Positions 36,800-48,330 of a stretch of DNA of 64,000 nt are shown piece after piece (position 1 is the stretch's first letter; each line of letters starts with the position of its first letter). Source of the DNA: Tillus elongatus (Eukaryota > Arthropoda > Insecta > Coleoptera > Cleridae). The translations under genes and the position numbers were made by a program. Under the pieces are notes generated by a model. It searched no databases and was not told the origin of the DNA. It worked only from the letters and a program-made list of their open reading frames with translations. The stretch spans positions 52,378,120 through 52,442,119 of the forward strand of contig OZ023270.1 in the NCBI GenBank assembly GCA_964006375.1. Direction: 5' to 3'.

Positions 36800-36950
36800 C
36801 TTTATTCATCACTCTGATGACGCTAACTTTATTAGCAAAACTATCGTCAGGTCTGAAAAACATATTGTAATGAATTCTTTTCTCCAAATTGTACTTATTA
36901 GAGCTCATTATAGGTTCCAATCTTCACTCATCCATTAATTAGTTTTAAAT
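36800..36950 (+). mobile_element. Penelope-like pseudo-LTR fragment
   Basis: Carries ACTCTGATGACGCTAAC...AAAACTATCGTCAGGTC, then TTCTCCAAATTGTACTTATTAGAGCTCATTATAGGTTCC in separate blocks matching the PLE tail. The GAAA box of the hammerhead core is degraded to CAAAA. Confidence 0.65.
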
Positions 36951-37020
36951 TAGAATTTGTCCTACTCATTAGGGGTATTTAAGTTTAATAGGTCAATAGT
37001 AGAATATAAATGCCCTTTTA

Positions 37021-37142
37021 GCATGCCGTAAACATAACTCTTAGTATAAATATGTACTTTATTTACCTAATTCAGTGAATCTATATGATGGTTGCTTCTT
37101 TAAAGCATGCTGGACATTAAACATAACTGTTAGTATAAATAT
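37021..37142 (-). repeat. duplicated 3' end of pasha exon with splice donor (copy A)
   Basis: The 89-bp unit at 37051-37139 repeats the last 57 bp of the pasha exon at 40597-40770 plus its donor and adjacent intron. On the minus strand it reads the codons for [14 protein letters not shown] and an intact GGTAAAT donor. A partial unit precedes it (37021-37050). The array continues at 40491 after a transposon insertion. Confidence 0.85.
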
Positions 37143-37512
37143 TGTTACAAAGCACTTCATTAGATGTAGGTGTGGTGTTGTCACATCTCCTAAACTTCCC
37201 CAACATCTGGGAATTCTTGCACAATTTGGCAACACCGCCTCCCTACCCCCCCCCCCCCCCGGGGGTGACTCCCCACAGGCAAAGTCTCAACCCTTTAGAA
37301 CCAAAAACTTTACGTTACTAACTTGTACCCCGTCGGAGCGGATAACTGAGATCTGCGCATTCCGAACATCCTGTATATACCCTGTCTAAGCAGAGAACCC
37401 TTACAACCTGTATACGCAGAGAGCCCTTATAGTACGGGAAACACCTCTTGTGTAACATAGGAGTGATGGCCACATTTGGATCACCTGTATATGCATCACC
37501 CTGTATACACAC

Positions 37513-40118
37513 TAGGGTGGATCGAAAAAATCAACTTTTGAATTTCACTTGCGGCTAGTTACCAAAAGTTGTGTATTATTAAGTGTGTTAATTTCCCAAA
37601 ATTTCGAATTTCTTGTAAACGATCTTCCGGTGCCACAATAGAATTGAAATGTAGGAAATTTACAAAATTTGTTTTTAATTAAAATTTCATTTACTACTAA
37701 CAATTGAAAACTCCAATGTGAACATTGGCAACATAGCATGCTTGTAAGACTTTCTGCTGCGTTTGTTGGTTGTAAGTTTACATTAGAATGAGGGCGGAAG
37801 GGGGATTCATAAGATAGCCGCGTCGCGTTACGTTACACGCCAGTATTTGTTATTTGATTATCATGCTAAATTCAGCAAAATTAAAAAGTATCCCACATCA
37901 AGAGGAAACTCAAAATCAATTTTATTTGCAGATAAAGCAAAGATAACACTCTTTGATATTTGTTACCGTAAATGTACTGATTTTAATTGTAAGTGTGTAG
38001 AAAAGGTTCTGCCAAAAGAACGTGATTTTTTAAAAACCAAAGAAAAGATAGAAAAATGGTGATTGCTGGCGTGGACCTAGTGACAACAAAAGCATTACAA
38101 AGGAAAATTGAGAGAATACTAAACACTGAAAAATGAACTAGTGCAGCTAGTTCGTGTTTGGAGTCTCAAACAATACCTTTTACAATGGTGTTGAAAGGCT
38201 CGAATGAAAGTTGCAGCAGCGATTCTCAATCAGGTGATCCGGAATTCGTCCCACAATCTAATATTCCCCCGGCACATTTAGAACTCAGCCAACCCAGCAC
38301 ATCATAAATGAAAGTTAATTTAAATAAGTTGGCATTAGTGTGCGATCGGGCTGGCGTTTCAGACAGATTGGCTGCAATGACAGCGAGTGCAGTTCTTCAG
38401 GATCTTGGAATAGTGAATGAAAAAGACAAATCTAAAGTAATTGATCGAAACAAAATCGGAAGAACCAGAAAAAAGAATATATCCACTATATTAAAAAAAA
38501 TTACATCTAAACAAAGCGACGTGCAAATGCAAGGTATTTACTTGGATGGACATAAGGACAAAACCGTCCGATATATCTCCCTCAGTAATAAATTGAATAG
38601 AAGAGTAGTCCTAGAAGAACATATTGCAGTAGTTAAACAACCCGTATCGGAATATATCGGCTATGTTGTTCCAGTGACAGGATCTGCAAAAGACATAAAA
38701 TCATGTTTGTTTGAATTTTTAGAAAAAAAATTGATACTTCTACTGAAGTTGCTATAGTGCGATGGTACTGTGGTAAATACGGGATATAAGAACGGAGTAA
38801 TTGCTCATCTAGAAAGATCACTAGGAATACCTCTGCACTGGTTTGTCTGTATGCTCCATGCGAATGAGTTACCTTTAAAACATTTGCTTCAGTTTTTAGA
38901 TGGTTCTACCACAGGTCCTCGAGGTTTTTCGGGGGAAATTTGAAAAAAATTAGAAGGCTGTGCAAGCTTTCCTATTGTACGTTTTCAACCTATTGAAGTC
39001 GAATTACCCAATGCCGATTACAGGGTTTTAAGCAGTGCTCAGAAATATTTACACAAGATTTGTTTGGCAATTTCTTCTGGAAATTTTACAGCTGATTTAT
39101 CATATAGATATCCAAGACCGCTGACTCATGCTAGATGGATTACTTGTGCTAACAGATTACTTCGTTTATATGCTGCCACAGAAATATCTTTAAAAAATCT
39201 AGACATCTTAGCTACCTTCGTGATAAAAGTATACACGCCTACTTGGTTTGACATAAAAATAAAGTCTTCTTGCTTGGAGGGTCCAAAGCATTTATTAAAC
39301 TTGGTTAAACGGTCAACATATCTGCCTGAAAATATTTTAAAGATAATAGATCCAGTGATTCAGAGAAATTGTCATTTTGGTCATCGGGAAAACCTGTTAA
39401 TTTGCATGTTAAATGATGAAAGACTATCTATTCGAGAATTAGGTCTAAGACGGATCTTAAAGTCGAGAGTAGACAGTACTCCTGGTATTATAAGATAATT
39501 TACAATACCGGAACTGAATTTCAGTGCAACCAATTATGAGGACCTGGTTGACTGGCAAACCTGTAAGTTAACAGAACCGCCCATGTTAGCAACAACTCCA
39601 AATTCAGAATTGATAAGAACTGATAAGAACACTACCTGATATGACTTTAGTAAGGTTTCCATGCCACATACAGGCTGTCGAGAGAATGGTAAAACTAGTC
39701 ACAGAGGCATCGTTAAGTGCTACAGGGATAGAAGCAAAAGACGGTTTTGTAATGGCAAAGCTAAAATGAAGGTCAGAAATGTCTAAATTTAATACAAAAA
39801 GGGATTTTAATTAGATTTTATAGAAACAGGGTGGGTGGGTGTAACTCCTGGCACGGGTACCTCCTCATGGTGAGTTCTGTGTAGTTTATTATGTAATTGT
39901 TTGAAGTTATATAATGAATTAGCGAAAGTCTGTGCAAAACATTTAGATTTTTCTTTTCAATTTATTATATATGTATGTGTATTGTGGCACCTGAAGATGA
40001 ACCTCTAGAGAGTCGAATTTTTGTGCAGTAAACGATGTTTATAAGTGGAAACTTTTTGTTACTAGCCCGTTTTAAATTTCAAAAAAAATGTAAAATATCT
40101 ATTTTTCGATCCGCCCTA
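37513..40118 (+). mobile_element. 2.6-kb DNA transposon with 8-bp target duplication (hAT- or P-like)
   Basis: Terminal inverted repeats read TAGGGTGGATCGAAAAA on the left and, reverse-complemented, TAGGGCGGATCGAAAAA on the right, one mismatch in 17. The target duplication is ATACACAC (37505-37512, 40119-40126). An 8-bp duplication fits the hAT or P superfamilies. It is nested in the solo LTR, so it is the younger insertion. It carries a degraded transposase gene on the plus strand. Confidence 0.85.
37847..39790 (+). pseudogene. degraded transposase of the 2.6-kb DNA transposon
   Basis: The N-terminal part (37847-38062) has a cysteine cluster (CYRKCTDFNCKC). After a poorly conserved gap come frames 38308-38757 (LALVCDRAGVSDRLAAM, YLDGHKDKTVRYI) and, after a frameshift, CDGTVVNTGYKNG, CMLHANELPLKH and HARWITCANRLLRLY, and PVIQRNCHFGHRENLL (39064-39498). 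Past another stop, RFPCHIQAVERMVKL ends the protein. The order resembles a protein family that recurs in insect genomes as uncharacterised, multi-copy genes. I infer it is the transposase because of the terminal repeats. Several stops and shifts make this copy inactive. Confidence 0.65.
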
Positions 40119-40490
40119 ATACACACAGAGCTGTTCTGTATTCACAGAACCTTCTAGCAGAAGAAAGTCCTGGAACATTCTGGAATGGAACACTCCAGAA
40201 ACAAGGTGGAAGGTACGACGGGTATATAAAGGTGGAAGTAAGCCAGCTCGGTTCAGTTCAGTTAGAGAATATTGAAGGGACTCGAAGAAGTAGTAACCAG
40301 TGTGAAGCAGCGACTGTAGTTCCAGTGTAGTGACTTTTGTGCAGATTAGTGATTGTAAGGCCAGATAAACTAAGTGTTTTGTGAGAGAGACATTCTAGAA
40401 CTTTCATTGTATCCATATTTAGAGAGTAAATAAAGTTGTTTTGTTAAAATTTACAGTCTCTCTTATCCAGAACCCGGCAAAAACACAACA

Positions 40491-40580
40491 ATATGTACTT
40501 TATTTGCCTAATTCAGTGAATCTATATGACTGCTGCTTCTTCAAAGCATGCTGGACATTAAACATAACTCTTAGTATAAA
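40491..40580 (-). repeat. duplicated 3' end of pasha exon (copy B, donor GT to GC)
   Basis: An 89-bp unit (40492-40580) directly next to the real exon end. It repeats the VQHALKKQ...YRFTEL codons and intron flank, but the splice donor reads GGCAAAT instead of GGTAAAT. Together with copy A it forms a tandem array split by the LTR insertion. Confidence 0.88.
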
Positions 40581-40596
40581 TATGTACTTTATTTAC

Positions 40597-40770
40597 CTAG
40601 TTCAGTGAATCTATATGATGGCTGCTTCTTTAAAGCATGCTGGACATATTCATGTAAAATGCAGACATATGACTTCCCGTTGGGGTTCATAATCCATTCC
40701 TTTTTTGAATTAGCACCATTATTCTTATTTGGGTCATTGTTTTGTATTGGAAAAGTAATTAGCTTAGTCC
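40597..40770 (-). CDS. pasha: pasha (DGCR8) internal exon, N-terminal half of dsRBD1
   Basis: After the acceptor TATTTTACAG the exon reads TKLITFPIQ, a variable asparagine-rich linker, then [19 protein letters not shown] and [18 protein letters not shown]. The family motif NPNGKSxVCILHEYxQ marks the first helix and strand of dsRBD1, which binds the pri-miRNA stem. The exon is 174 bp, entering after one base of a codon and leaving after one base, so it joins 44681-44999 and 24906-25108 in frame. The donor is G|GTAAAT. Its last 57 bp are tandemly duplicated downstream in the transcript (copies B and A). Confidence 0.95.
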
Positions 40771-42095
40771 CTGTAAAATATAAACCAAAAAACTTTTATT
40801 GTAACTTTACAACATATTCGTGATATCTGGTGTTTCACAGCAACTTTTCAGTTCAGTTCACTTTTCTATGCTTAATAATGGTACAACTAAACTGCTTCAG
40901 CAGAGTAAAGTAAAAGGTAGTTATGAAACACCAATTCTCAGGAGTATATTGTACAGCTAGTGATTCAACATTTCCAGAAAAATGAAGTGTTTAAAAAAAC
41001 AAGTTTTTTCACTTCAAAAAAAAAACAGAAATTTACTGACAAATTATGTCTTCAAATTTTTAGCATAATTAAACATATTCAGTGTCATTTTAAGTGCACA
41101 AAGTATTCGCTACCAGAACCAATTAAAAATGTGTGAGGAATTTGGACATGCAGTGTACATAAATAATTTAAAGCGCACCCTAACACACTTTTACATGACT
41201 ACGATGAAAAATTAATTTAAAAATGAAAAAAAAAACTGTCATTGATGTTGTGGAGGTTGAAACTGAACACATAGAAAACAGTGAAGATGAAGATAATGTT
41301 TCCCAATTTCCCCTTCTAGGTTTTTGATTTATGTAGTAAAGTGCGTGTTTTTGGATATGACTGCTTTTATTTTTATGTTATTCATCAACATATGCCTTAT
41401 TTTAACATTAGTAACACCATTCTCATCATTTCCTTTTACTTATATTTTTTTCCAAAAAGACGAATTTTCCACACATTACAGAAAAAGGATAAAACCCGGT
41501 TCCTCATCCAGTGTCTGTTTTTCTGTTGGAAGCCTTTAGAACACTATACCACAGAAAAAGTTTAAATATTAAATGTGCAATAACTTCATTCGGGTGGTAC
41601 AAGTACAATCAATAAATAGCAGTCAGAAATGCAACTAAATTATCAGAAATATTTTTCAGTTATTGCAAAACTCATCTTAAAGCATCAATAGTATGGAATT
41701 TTCATAATTTTTTTCCTCAAAAAAAGGTTAGGTAAAGAGTTAATAAAGGTTGAAAATTGAAAAAGAAACAAAATTATATATAGGCCCACACCCAAGGTTG
41801 TCTCAAAGAAAATAAAAATATATAGAAAAAGAATATAGGTAGATACTCATGATTATATTTGACAACATCATCTTCATCAAAACAACTCTCAATTTTGCTT
41901 CTTATTCTATTTTTATTGTGACTGGTAGAATTGTCGCCAATGACTCTACACTTATTGCACTGCGCTGGTTGCCTTTTTGGACATTTACTGTTTTTGGAAT
42001 TGTAATACTCTTACTCTTCATAAACTCTCTGGACAGTTTTACCAATTAATAACTTTTCACCGTAAGTTGAAAAAGTTTGTGTTAGATTCTTTTAC
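40771..42095. other. intron sequence, nothing recognised
   Basis: AT-rich. Short frames near 41324-41565 have no recognisable motif. Confidence 0.5.
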
Positions 42096-42099
42096 CAAA

Positions 42100-42480
42100 T
42101 TTTTTTTAAAGTTCCGTTGTTAATTCATCTACACCAGGAGTTTTTCCTTGTCCAAATTATTTTCTTGATATGTTAGGGCCCCGATCATCTGGATTGATCC
42201 TTCATTTATAATATACTCTTCTTCACAATGAATTCCATCTTCGTTATAAAACTCTTCTATGTAGGCCTCCCAGTGGTTAGCAATGTCATCCTATTCTGGT
42301 CATAAATTTCCAGCGTTATCCTTTATGACTTTACCTTTTGTTCCTGGTTTATATTTGCTTGTTGGTAGGTTCTATCTGAGCGTCCTTTCTACATGTAATT
42401 TTTGATTTCCTCACTGTTTATTTGCATCCATGCTTCTTTGGTTTTCCTCTATTTTTGTCTGCGCATATTTTTAATTAGGG
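42100..42480 (-). pseudogene. non-LTR retrotransposon linker/RT fragment
   Basis: The minus strand reads KGKVIKDNAGNL, HWEAYIEEFYNEDGIH and a following PTYQENN-like segment with stops. This is the endonuclease-RT linker of RTE/jockey-like ORF2 (the WxxYFEELxN region). Short and decayed. Confidence 0.55.
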
Positions 42481-43389
42481 ATATAGGACAGAAAAATAGT
42501 TAGAATATATAATATATGTGGTTTACAAAAAGAATGAGAATGTGGCATTCTTTCTTTAAATGAATAATAAAGACTTTAGAGAAACTTCTCAACTACCCAG
42601 TAAAACAGTTATCTAAAACAAATTACAAAGCAGTTATTGAAATCTAGTTATTAAAATCTATGTTTTTTTTAATGGATAGACTGTAGTAGATATAATTATT
42701 AAGAGTCTGTTGACTAATTAGGCCGAATTGTTAGTAAGGATTAAACTTGAAGACATTTCTATGACGCAGAAACAAAGCATAACCGAAGGAATGGAGAAAG
42801 TCTTATTCTCAAAGGCCTAAGAAGTTCTGTTTCTAAAAATCTGCTGATTTGGGAATTATTACTCGACGTTACTAACAACTCTAGAAGACAAAAATAGGGT
42901 AAGAAATGAGGAAAGCTATCAAAGTGTATTTTTGCAAGCCAATGTTTCTGCACACAAATCACATGTTGTCGTGGAAACAATAGGGATTTTGGGTTCTAAT
43001 TTATTTGAACGCCCTCTTATCAATCAGATCTGATTCTGTCTCTTTCATCAATTGCAAAAAAGTTTGAGACCTTAAATATTCTCCCAACGAAGGGGTAACA
43101 GAAGTTGTGGAAACTTAGTTTCTGGAGCAAGATAACTTTGGTTTTGTTTGGAAGAGTTGCAGTTTCGCTGTAATAAATGTATTCAATTAAGAGGAGATTA
43201 TGATAATAAAATATTTTGAGTTTAAAATGTTATTTGCTTCCATAGTCGATTAAGAACATTTCAATATGTCCTTGTTAAAGTCAGAATGCCTACTTGTTAT
43301 AATAAAATCTAATGTTGAGTGGCTGTGGTAGTCAGATCACTTGTACATTTTATTTTAAAATGTAAGAACATGAAATAGAAGAATGAGAC
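42481..43389. other. intron sequence, nothing recognised
   Basis: No supported gene or named repeat. Confidence 0.5.
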
Positions 43390-44520
43390 TATACGAGGAT
43401 ATAAATAAATAAATAAATAAATATGTTGATATCTATTTAGCCTGCCAACTTTCCAGTTAGCAAAACAATTTAGTTGATATGGTAACAATTATGATGCTTT
43501 ATAAATAAGTTGTTAAAGTTTGAGCGTTATCAGGCAAAGAACTTTTTTTGCTGATATGGTAGAAACCGTAGGATGGCAGTGTCCTTCATATCCTACTATT
43601 AGAAGCGGGGCTGTGGAATTTAAAAGAGCACGATCAAATGTGAACGATAATAACTGCCCTGGAAGATCAGTTTCTGGGACCACTCAAGAGAACATTGAAT
43701 CCGTTCATGAGATGATCTTAGAAGATTGACAAATTGACCTTAAACATATAGCAAAAACATTGCATATTTCTTATGAACATGTGTCTCCCATTGTTCATCA
43801 CTACTTGGGAATGAGAACGCCTTCAACAAAATGGATTTCGAAATGCTTGAATGCCGATCAGAAATGTGCTCGTTTGACAATATCGAAGGAAATGTTAATG
43901 TTAAACCTTTTTGGGTCGCCTTGACAGTATGGACGAAATATGGGTCCATCGCTATAATCCAGGGATTAAAAAGCAATCAAAAGAGTGGAGGCATTCCGGT
44001 TCCTCACAACCTAAAAGATTATGCATTTGAAAGTCGGCTGGGATAGTTCTTGTTTCAGTTCTCTGTGACAAACATGGGATAATTCTGATATATTTTCTGA
44101 AACAAAGTAGAAGTCTAACGCAAGCATACTATAGTGAGTTGCTAACTAAATAACGCAAAACATTTTTGAAGAATGCCATGGAAAACTGGCCAAAGGTGTG
44201 TCCTTTTTAAAGACAAGTAGCTGATTTCACTGCAAACAATTAATAAAATTGGTTTTAAACTGGTTAACTCCTTGATTCCCTGGATTTAGCACCATCAGAC
44301 TTAAGTTCTTTCCAAAGCAAGAAAAACGACTAAGTCAAATGTGCAATTGAGGAGTGCTTTCAAAACCAAGATATATATTTTTTTAAATGGCTTTGGTGCT
44401 TTATGACCTTTTGCTAAATGTGTAGATCTAAGCGGATCTTATGCTGAAGAAATACAATTTGGTTTTAAATAATTATTACATTTTTGATGGTTTAATTACT
44501 TTTCAATATGTCCTCGTACA
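43390..44520 (+). mobile_element. decayed mariner transposon
   Basis: The ends resemble mariner terminal repeats (TATACGAGGAT at 43390 and, reverse-complemented, TGTACGAGGACAT at 44520). Plus-strand frames give PSYPTIRSGAVEFKRAR, GRSVSGTTQENIESVHEMI, ISYEHVSPIVHHYLGMR, LDSMDEIWVHRYNPGIKKQ (with the first catalytic aspartate) and LDLAPSDLSSF (third). The frame is broken at least four times, so the copy is inactive. It lies in the 3.9-kb pasha intron. Confidence 0.85.
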
Positions 44521-44680
44521 ATATAATCAGCATCTTTGGTGTGCTTACATTTATGTAATAGTAGAGTATAGTATGGTAATTACCTTTATATTTCTCACAT
44601 AAAATAAAATTTCTGTGCTGCAACCTTGTTAATGGATGCAACACTTAATGAGTTACAAACCTTATATAAGAAAAACCTAC

Positions 44681-44999
44681 CGTCTGGTAACATTGGCCTT
44701 TGGAGCTGCCTTTCGTGTTTTTTTCTTTTTGTGTATTGTCTCCGTTCTAGCCATGAATTAAATCTAATTACCCTAATTGTTTTGAATTTAAACAGATTTT
44801 TACAATACTCCCTTAGCTGTTCTGGTTTCAAATTTTCCGACTCAATATTTTCTTTCACTGTCTGTATTTTAGCACTAGGAAAATCTTGTGGAGTGTTGTT
44901 GTTGGGATTGTTTGCCGCATTTATTTCTTCAGCTGCCTCTCTTTCAATATATCTTTTGTAGCTCAAACATGGAATGGCACTTAAAGGCATCTCGTGTTT
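44681..44999 (-). CDS. pasha: pasha (DGCR8) internal exon, haem-binding region and pre-dsRBD linker
   Basis: Acceptor GTTTTCAG, then KHEMPLSAIPCLSYKRYIE. The IPC cysteine is at the position of the DGCR8 haem ligand (Cys352 in human), which in vertebrates promotes dimerisation and pri-miRNA recognition. A variable acidic and asparagine-rich linker follows, then REYCKNLFKFKTIRVIRFNSW and LERRQYTKRKKHERQLQRP, the conserved helix before dsRBD1. It ends MLPDG at G|GTAGGT. The 319-bp exon enters in phase 0 and leaves after one base, joining 40597-40770. Confidence 0.94.
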
Positions 45000-45429
45000 C
45001 TGAAAACATATATGACAATATTTAAAAAATTAAAAGAAATATTCATTGAGCTTCTTTAGCTTCATTACAGAAAATGTTTAGAAAACACAAATTATGATAC
45101 AACTTTCATACGTGCAATGCCATTGAATGTAGCAATAAATAAACATTAATACGAGTGTATACAGGCAAAAAATCCAACAAACAATATTTTACCTATTGGA
45201 ATTAATAATGTAATATACGTTGGTATGTTTGCACAAGTAATTCGCCTGTCAGATTTTCATTTATTTACACTGGTACTATTTAATCCATTAATTAAAGAAA
45301 TGTTTTAAATATGGTTTTCTACTGAAATTTAGTTATCCAAAATTAAAGCTATCAAAAAGTACTTTTGATTTGTTTTATGTGGGTACAATATGAGCAATAT
45401 TAAGTATACAATAATCTAACCTATTGATA

Positions 45430-46220
45430 CTCTTCAAAATGTTTTTTAACGTCGGTCTATTGCCGCGAATGTGGCCAATCACCAACGCCAGCGAGCAGTT
45501 TCAGCTCACTATCCTGGTCATTTTGCCGAACCCCCGCGTTTCTGTAAGAAGGGTCGGGATCTTTAACATGTCCAACATTTGGCTATGTTAAAAAACGACA
45601 AAGTCATAAACTTACACTTTACAAATAAATTAACTTAAACAACAAAATCAACACATCATTAACACGGAGAGTAACATAAAAACATACACATATACAACGT
45701 CATCACACAAAATCCAAACATTTATGAGCGCAGTTCAAATATTTGTTTACAGCTAGAGTGTTCTTCACAGGTGCACTGTATACCATTTAAACAAACTGAC
45801 CAACTGATGATCTTTTAAGTTGGGCAGGAATTTTGTTATACAGTTTCGCACCCCAGTAATCCACATGTTGTATCTTGCATAGCCTATATGGTGCCCTCAA
45901 GTCTTCCTGACTTCTAGTGCTGTAGTCATGCACTTACCCATTTGTGGAATAGAGGTTTTTATTATATGGAGATGCTTGACACAGTTAAGTAAGTATATAA
46001 ATACATAATAAGGTAAGTAACCATACAGTTTTAAAAACTTCTCTATAGCTAGATCTGTAACACAAGTCAAAGATAACTATAATCGCCTTCTTTTGCATAA
46101 TAAATACTTCTAGAAATGCACTTGAGTGTCCCCAAATAACTATATCATACACAGCAATATAAACAAAATTGGAGTGATAAGTAAGCATTGCACACTGTTT
46201 TATAGAAATACATTTCATTC
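45430..46220 (-). pseudogene. 3' fragment of a CR1-like non-LTR element
   Basis: Minus frames (45985-46218) read YDIVIWGHSSAFLEVFIMQKKA, matching the YGILIWGSSPGVSEIFLQQKA block of the ORF2 at 29331-32093. Then GHHIGYARYNMWITGVRNCITKFLPNLK parallels its C terminus. A GC-richer 3' UTR (45440-45600) follows. It is a diverged relative, truncated at the RT and full of stops. Confidence 0.7.
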
Positions 46221-46302
46221 ATGTAATGCTGAAAATTGCCATGGATAATGTTTTCTTACCTCTGAAATGTGGCACGACACATTAAATTAACTAATTTGTA
46301 TT

Positions 46303-46343
46303 CACCTGTTAAACCTGACCTGACCTAACAGGTTTAACAGGTG
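46303..46343. repeat. perfect 15-bp-arm palindrome
   Basis: CACCTGTTAAACCTG (46303-46317) and its exact reverse complement (46329-46343) enclose 11 bases. It lies next to the mariner-type remnant. Role unknown. Confidence 0.9.
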
Positions 46344-46399
46344 ACTACGGCTACCATAGCTGTATTACTTTATAGGTGTATTTTCACTGCAATTAGTAT

Positions 46400-47385
46400 G
46401 CCGTACTGACGAGCTCTAATTAGAGCGAAACCGGTCTACGGTTCTAATTGTGGTGAGAACGCAACTAGCCTTACATCTTCTACTTATGTTACTGACAGCT
46501 CTGCTGATATCACATCGTCTTAAAGAAGTGAAAGCATTCCTCACATTCACTCTTAAATCCTCCACAGTTTCATTCGCGTGTTTGTAGACTGAATTTTTGA
46601 GAAAACCCCATAAAAAATAGTCCATGGGCGACAGGTCGGGAGACCTCGCAGGTCATTTTATACCTCCCTGATTCCCAATCAATTTATTAGGGAACTTATT
46701 GTGAAGAAAACTGTTCACATTTCTACTGTTATGTGGGGGTGCCCCATCTTGTTAAAACTACAAATTTAATCTCTTGGCAAGGGGAAAATTGTATAAATAG
46801 TGGTGTAGTTCTGTTTTAAATATATTTAGGTAAGAAACCCCTGTCAAGTTATCTTCGAAAATGAAAGGCCCGATAATGTAGTCTTCACAAATTCCGGCCA
46901 ACACGTTAAACCCAAAACGGACCTAGGACCTCACTTCCACATTCTGATGAGCATCATCTCTCGCCCAATAGTGATCCTTATTGCGATTAAATAGGCCGCA
47001 GTGTGTGAATTTGATCTCATCGGACCATATTATGTTCTTCGCAAAATCAGGTTTGACAGATATTCGTTGTGTCAGCCAAGTGCACCAATTGAGTCGTGCT
47101 TCAAAATCACCCGACAGTAAGCGGTGAGAGATGTGAATTTTATAGGATTTGTATCCTCGCGCCTTGAGGATTCTACGTACTCTGGTCTGAGGAATACCAA
47201 GAGATTGAGAAATTTCGTTCGTAGATCTCCGTGGATTAGATCTAATCTGTAAATCAAATAACCAAACACATGAATACCTACATTAGATCCCATATTTGCA
47301 TGTGGATTTACCTGCATTTCTACCCGCTCAATGTCTTCTTCAGGTACTCTGACTCCATATTTCTTATGTGGCTTCATATGGAGAA
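46400..47385 (-). pseudogene. mariner/Tc1-type transposase remnant
   Basis: The minus strand reads NIIWSDEIKFTHCGLFNRN and HYWARDDAHQ (first aspartate region), QDGAPPHNSRNV (second aspartate), then PARSPDLSPMDYFLWGFLKN and VEDLRVNVRNAF (third acidic residue and C terminus). Upstream, 47072-47377 has EYVESSRREDTNPIKF-type N-terminal remains. Stops and shifts break it in several places. It differs from the mariner at 43.4 kb and resembles transposases often labelled Tc3-like in insects. Confidence 0.75.
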
Positions 47386-47389
47386 TATA

Positions 47390-47770
47390 ACTTTGAAACC
47401 GAAACTTGAGATTAGAAGTATATGACCCTTTATAATATAAGTTTGAAACTTAAACATGAAATTAGAAGTATATTACCCTTTATAACATAAGTTTGAAACT
47501 GAAACCTGAAATTAGAAGTATAGGACCCTTTAAAATACAAGTTTGAAACTGCCACTAGAAATTAGAAGTGTGTGACTCAATGTAATGTAATTCTGAAACT
47601 TACAGCTCGAAATATGAAAGTATGTGACACCATTTAATATGATTTTGAACCTGAATCTTTAAATTGGAAACATGTGATTCTATTTGATACAAAGTTTGAA
47701 ACTGAAACCTGAAATCTAAGCAAGTAGCTACATTGAATGCATTTTGAGATTGAAAATGAAAATAAGAAGA
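47390..47770. repeat. degenerate ~58-bp minisatellite (composite repeat, copy 2, part 1)
   Basis: About six degenerate units built on AGTTTGAAACTGAAACCTGAAATTAGAAGTAT and GACCCTTTATAATATA. The composition and period resemble 11285-11560. Confidence 0.75.
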
Positions 47771-47879
47771 GTTATGTGGGATGCACCAGCCGGTTCGGAA
47801 AATTCAAAGAAGGTTTTTAAGTCAAGGAAATTGCCTCCTCCTGTGTTCTGACAGACTTGTGTAATTATTCTCTTTGTAT

Positions 47880-48330
47880 CTAGAACGACATTCGGGTGAA
47901 ACTTCGTTTCATGAGGTGCCAAGTTCCGAACACATAAGACCTAGCAGACAGGCTATAGTCCAAGAAGAGCTCGCGATATTTATGACATTGGCACGAATGA
48001 ATCGAATGGCAATCTGAAGGCCAATAAGTAACGTGAAGAATTTGAGGTGTTTGTTTTGACACGGAGAGAGGTAAAGGGTAGCTTGAAAGCGTTTCAGCTC
48101 ACTCAATCAGGAATACCCTCACATTGCGTCCAGCACAGGTGACAAATTCAAAGTAAATATTCGCAAGCTGAATTGTATTTTGGGTGAACTTTCTATCTCT
48201 TGAACTGCTAACATCTGAACACATAAGACCTAGCAGATAGGCCCTAGTCCAAGAAGGGCTCGCGATATTTATGACCTAAGCACAATAGTAGAAAGGGCAG
48301 CCCAAATGCATAACGCTTAAATTATTGTTG
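47880..48330. repeat. ~290-bp direct duplication (composite repeat, copy 2, part 2)
   Basis: GAACACATAAGACCTAGCAG followed by TAGTCCAAGAAG.GCTCGCGATATTTATGAC occurs at about 47924 and again at about 48214. Each copy is preceded by a TTTC.T.ATGAGGTGCC-like block, also recognisable at 11705 and 12010. Noncoding. Confidence 0.8.

Larger units (their letters stand above)
37143..40490 (+). mobile_element. solo LTR interrupted by a nested DNA transposon
   Basis: Starts TGTTAC, ends AACACAACA, and is bracketed by ATAT (37139-37142, 40491-40494). Removing the nested element (37513-40118 plus one target copy) leaves about 734 bp with LTR anatomy on the plus strand: TATATAAA at 40223, initiator TCAGT with A at 40255, and AATAAA at 40429. 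It contains a run of 15 C (37246-37260). No internal retroviral genes remain, so it is best read as a solo LTR. It sits inside the tandem array of pasha exon-end copies. Confidence 0.75.
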
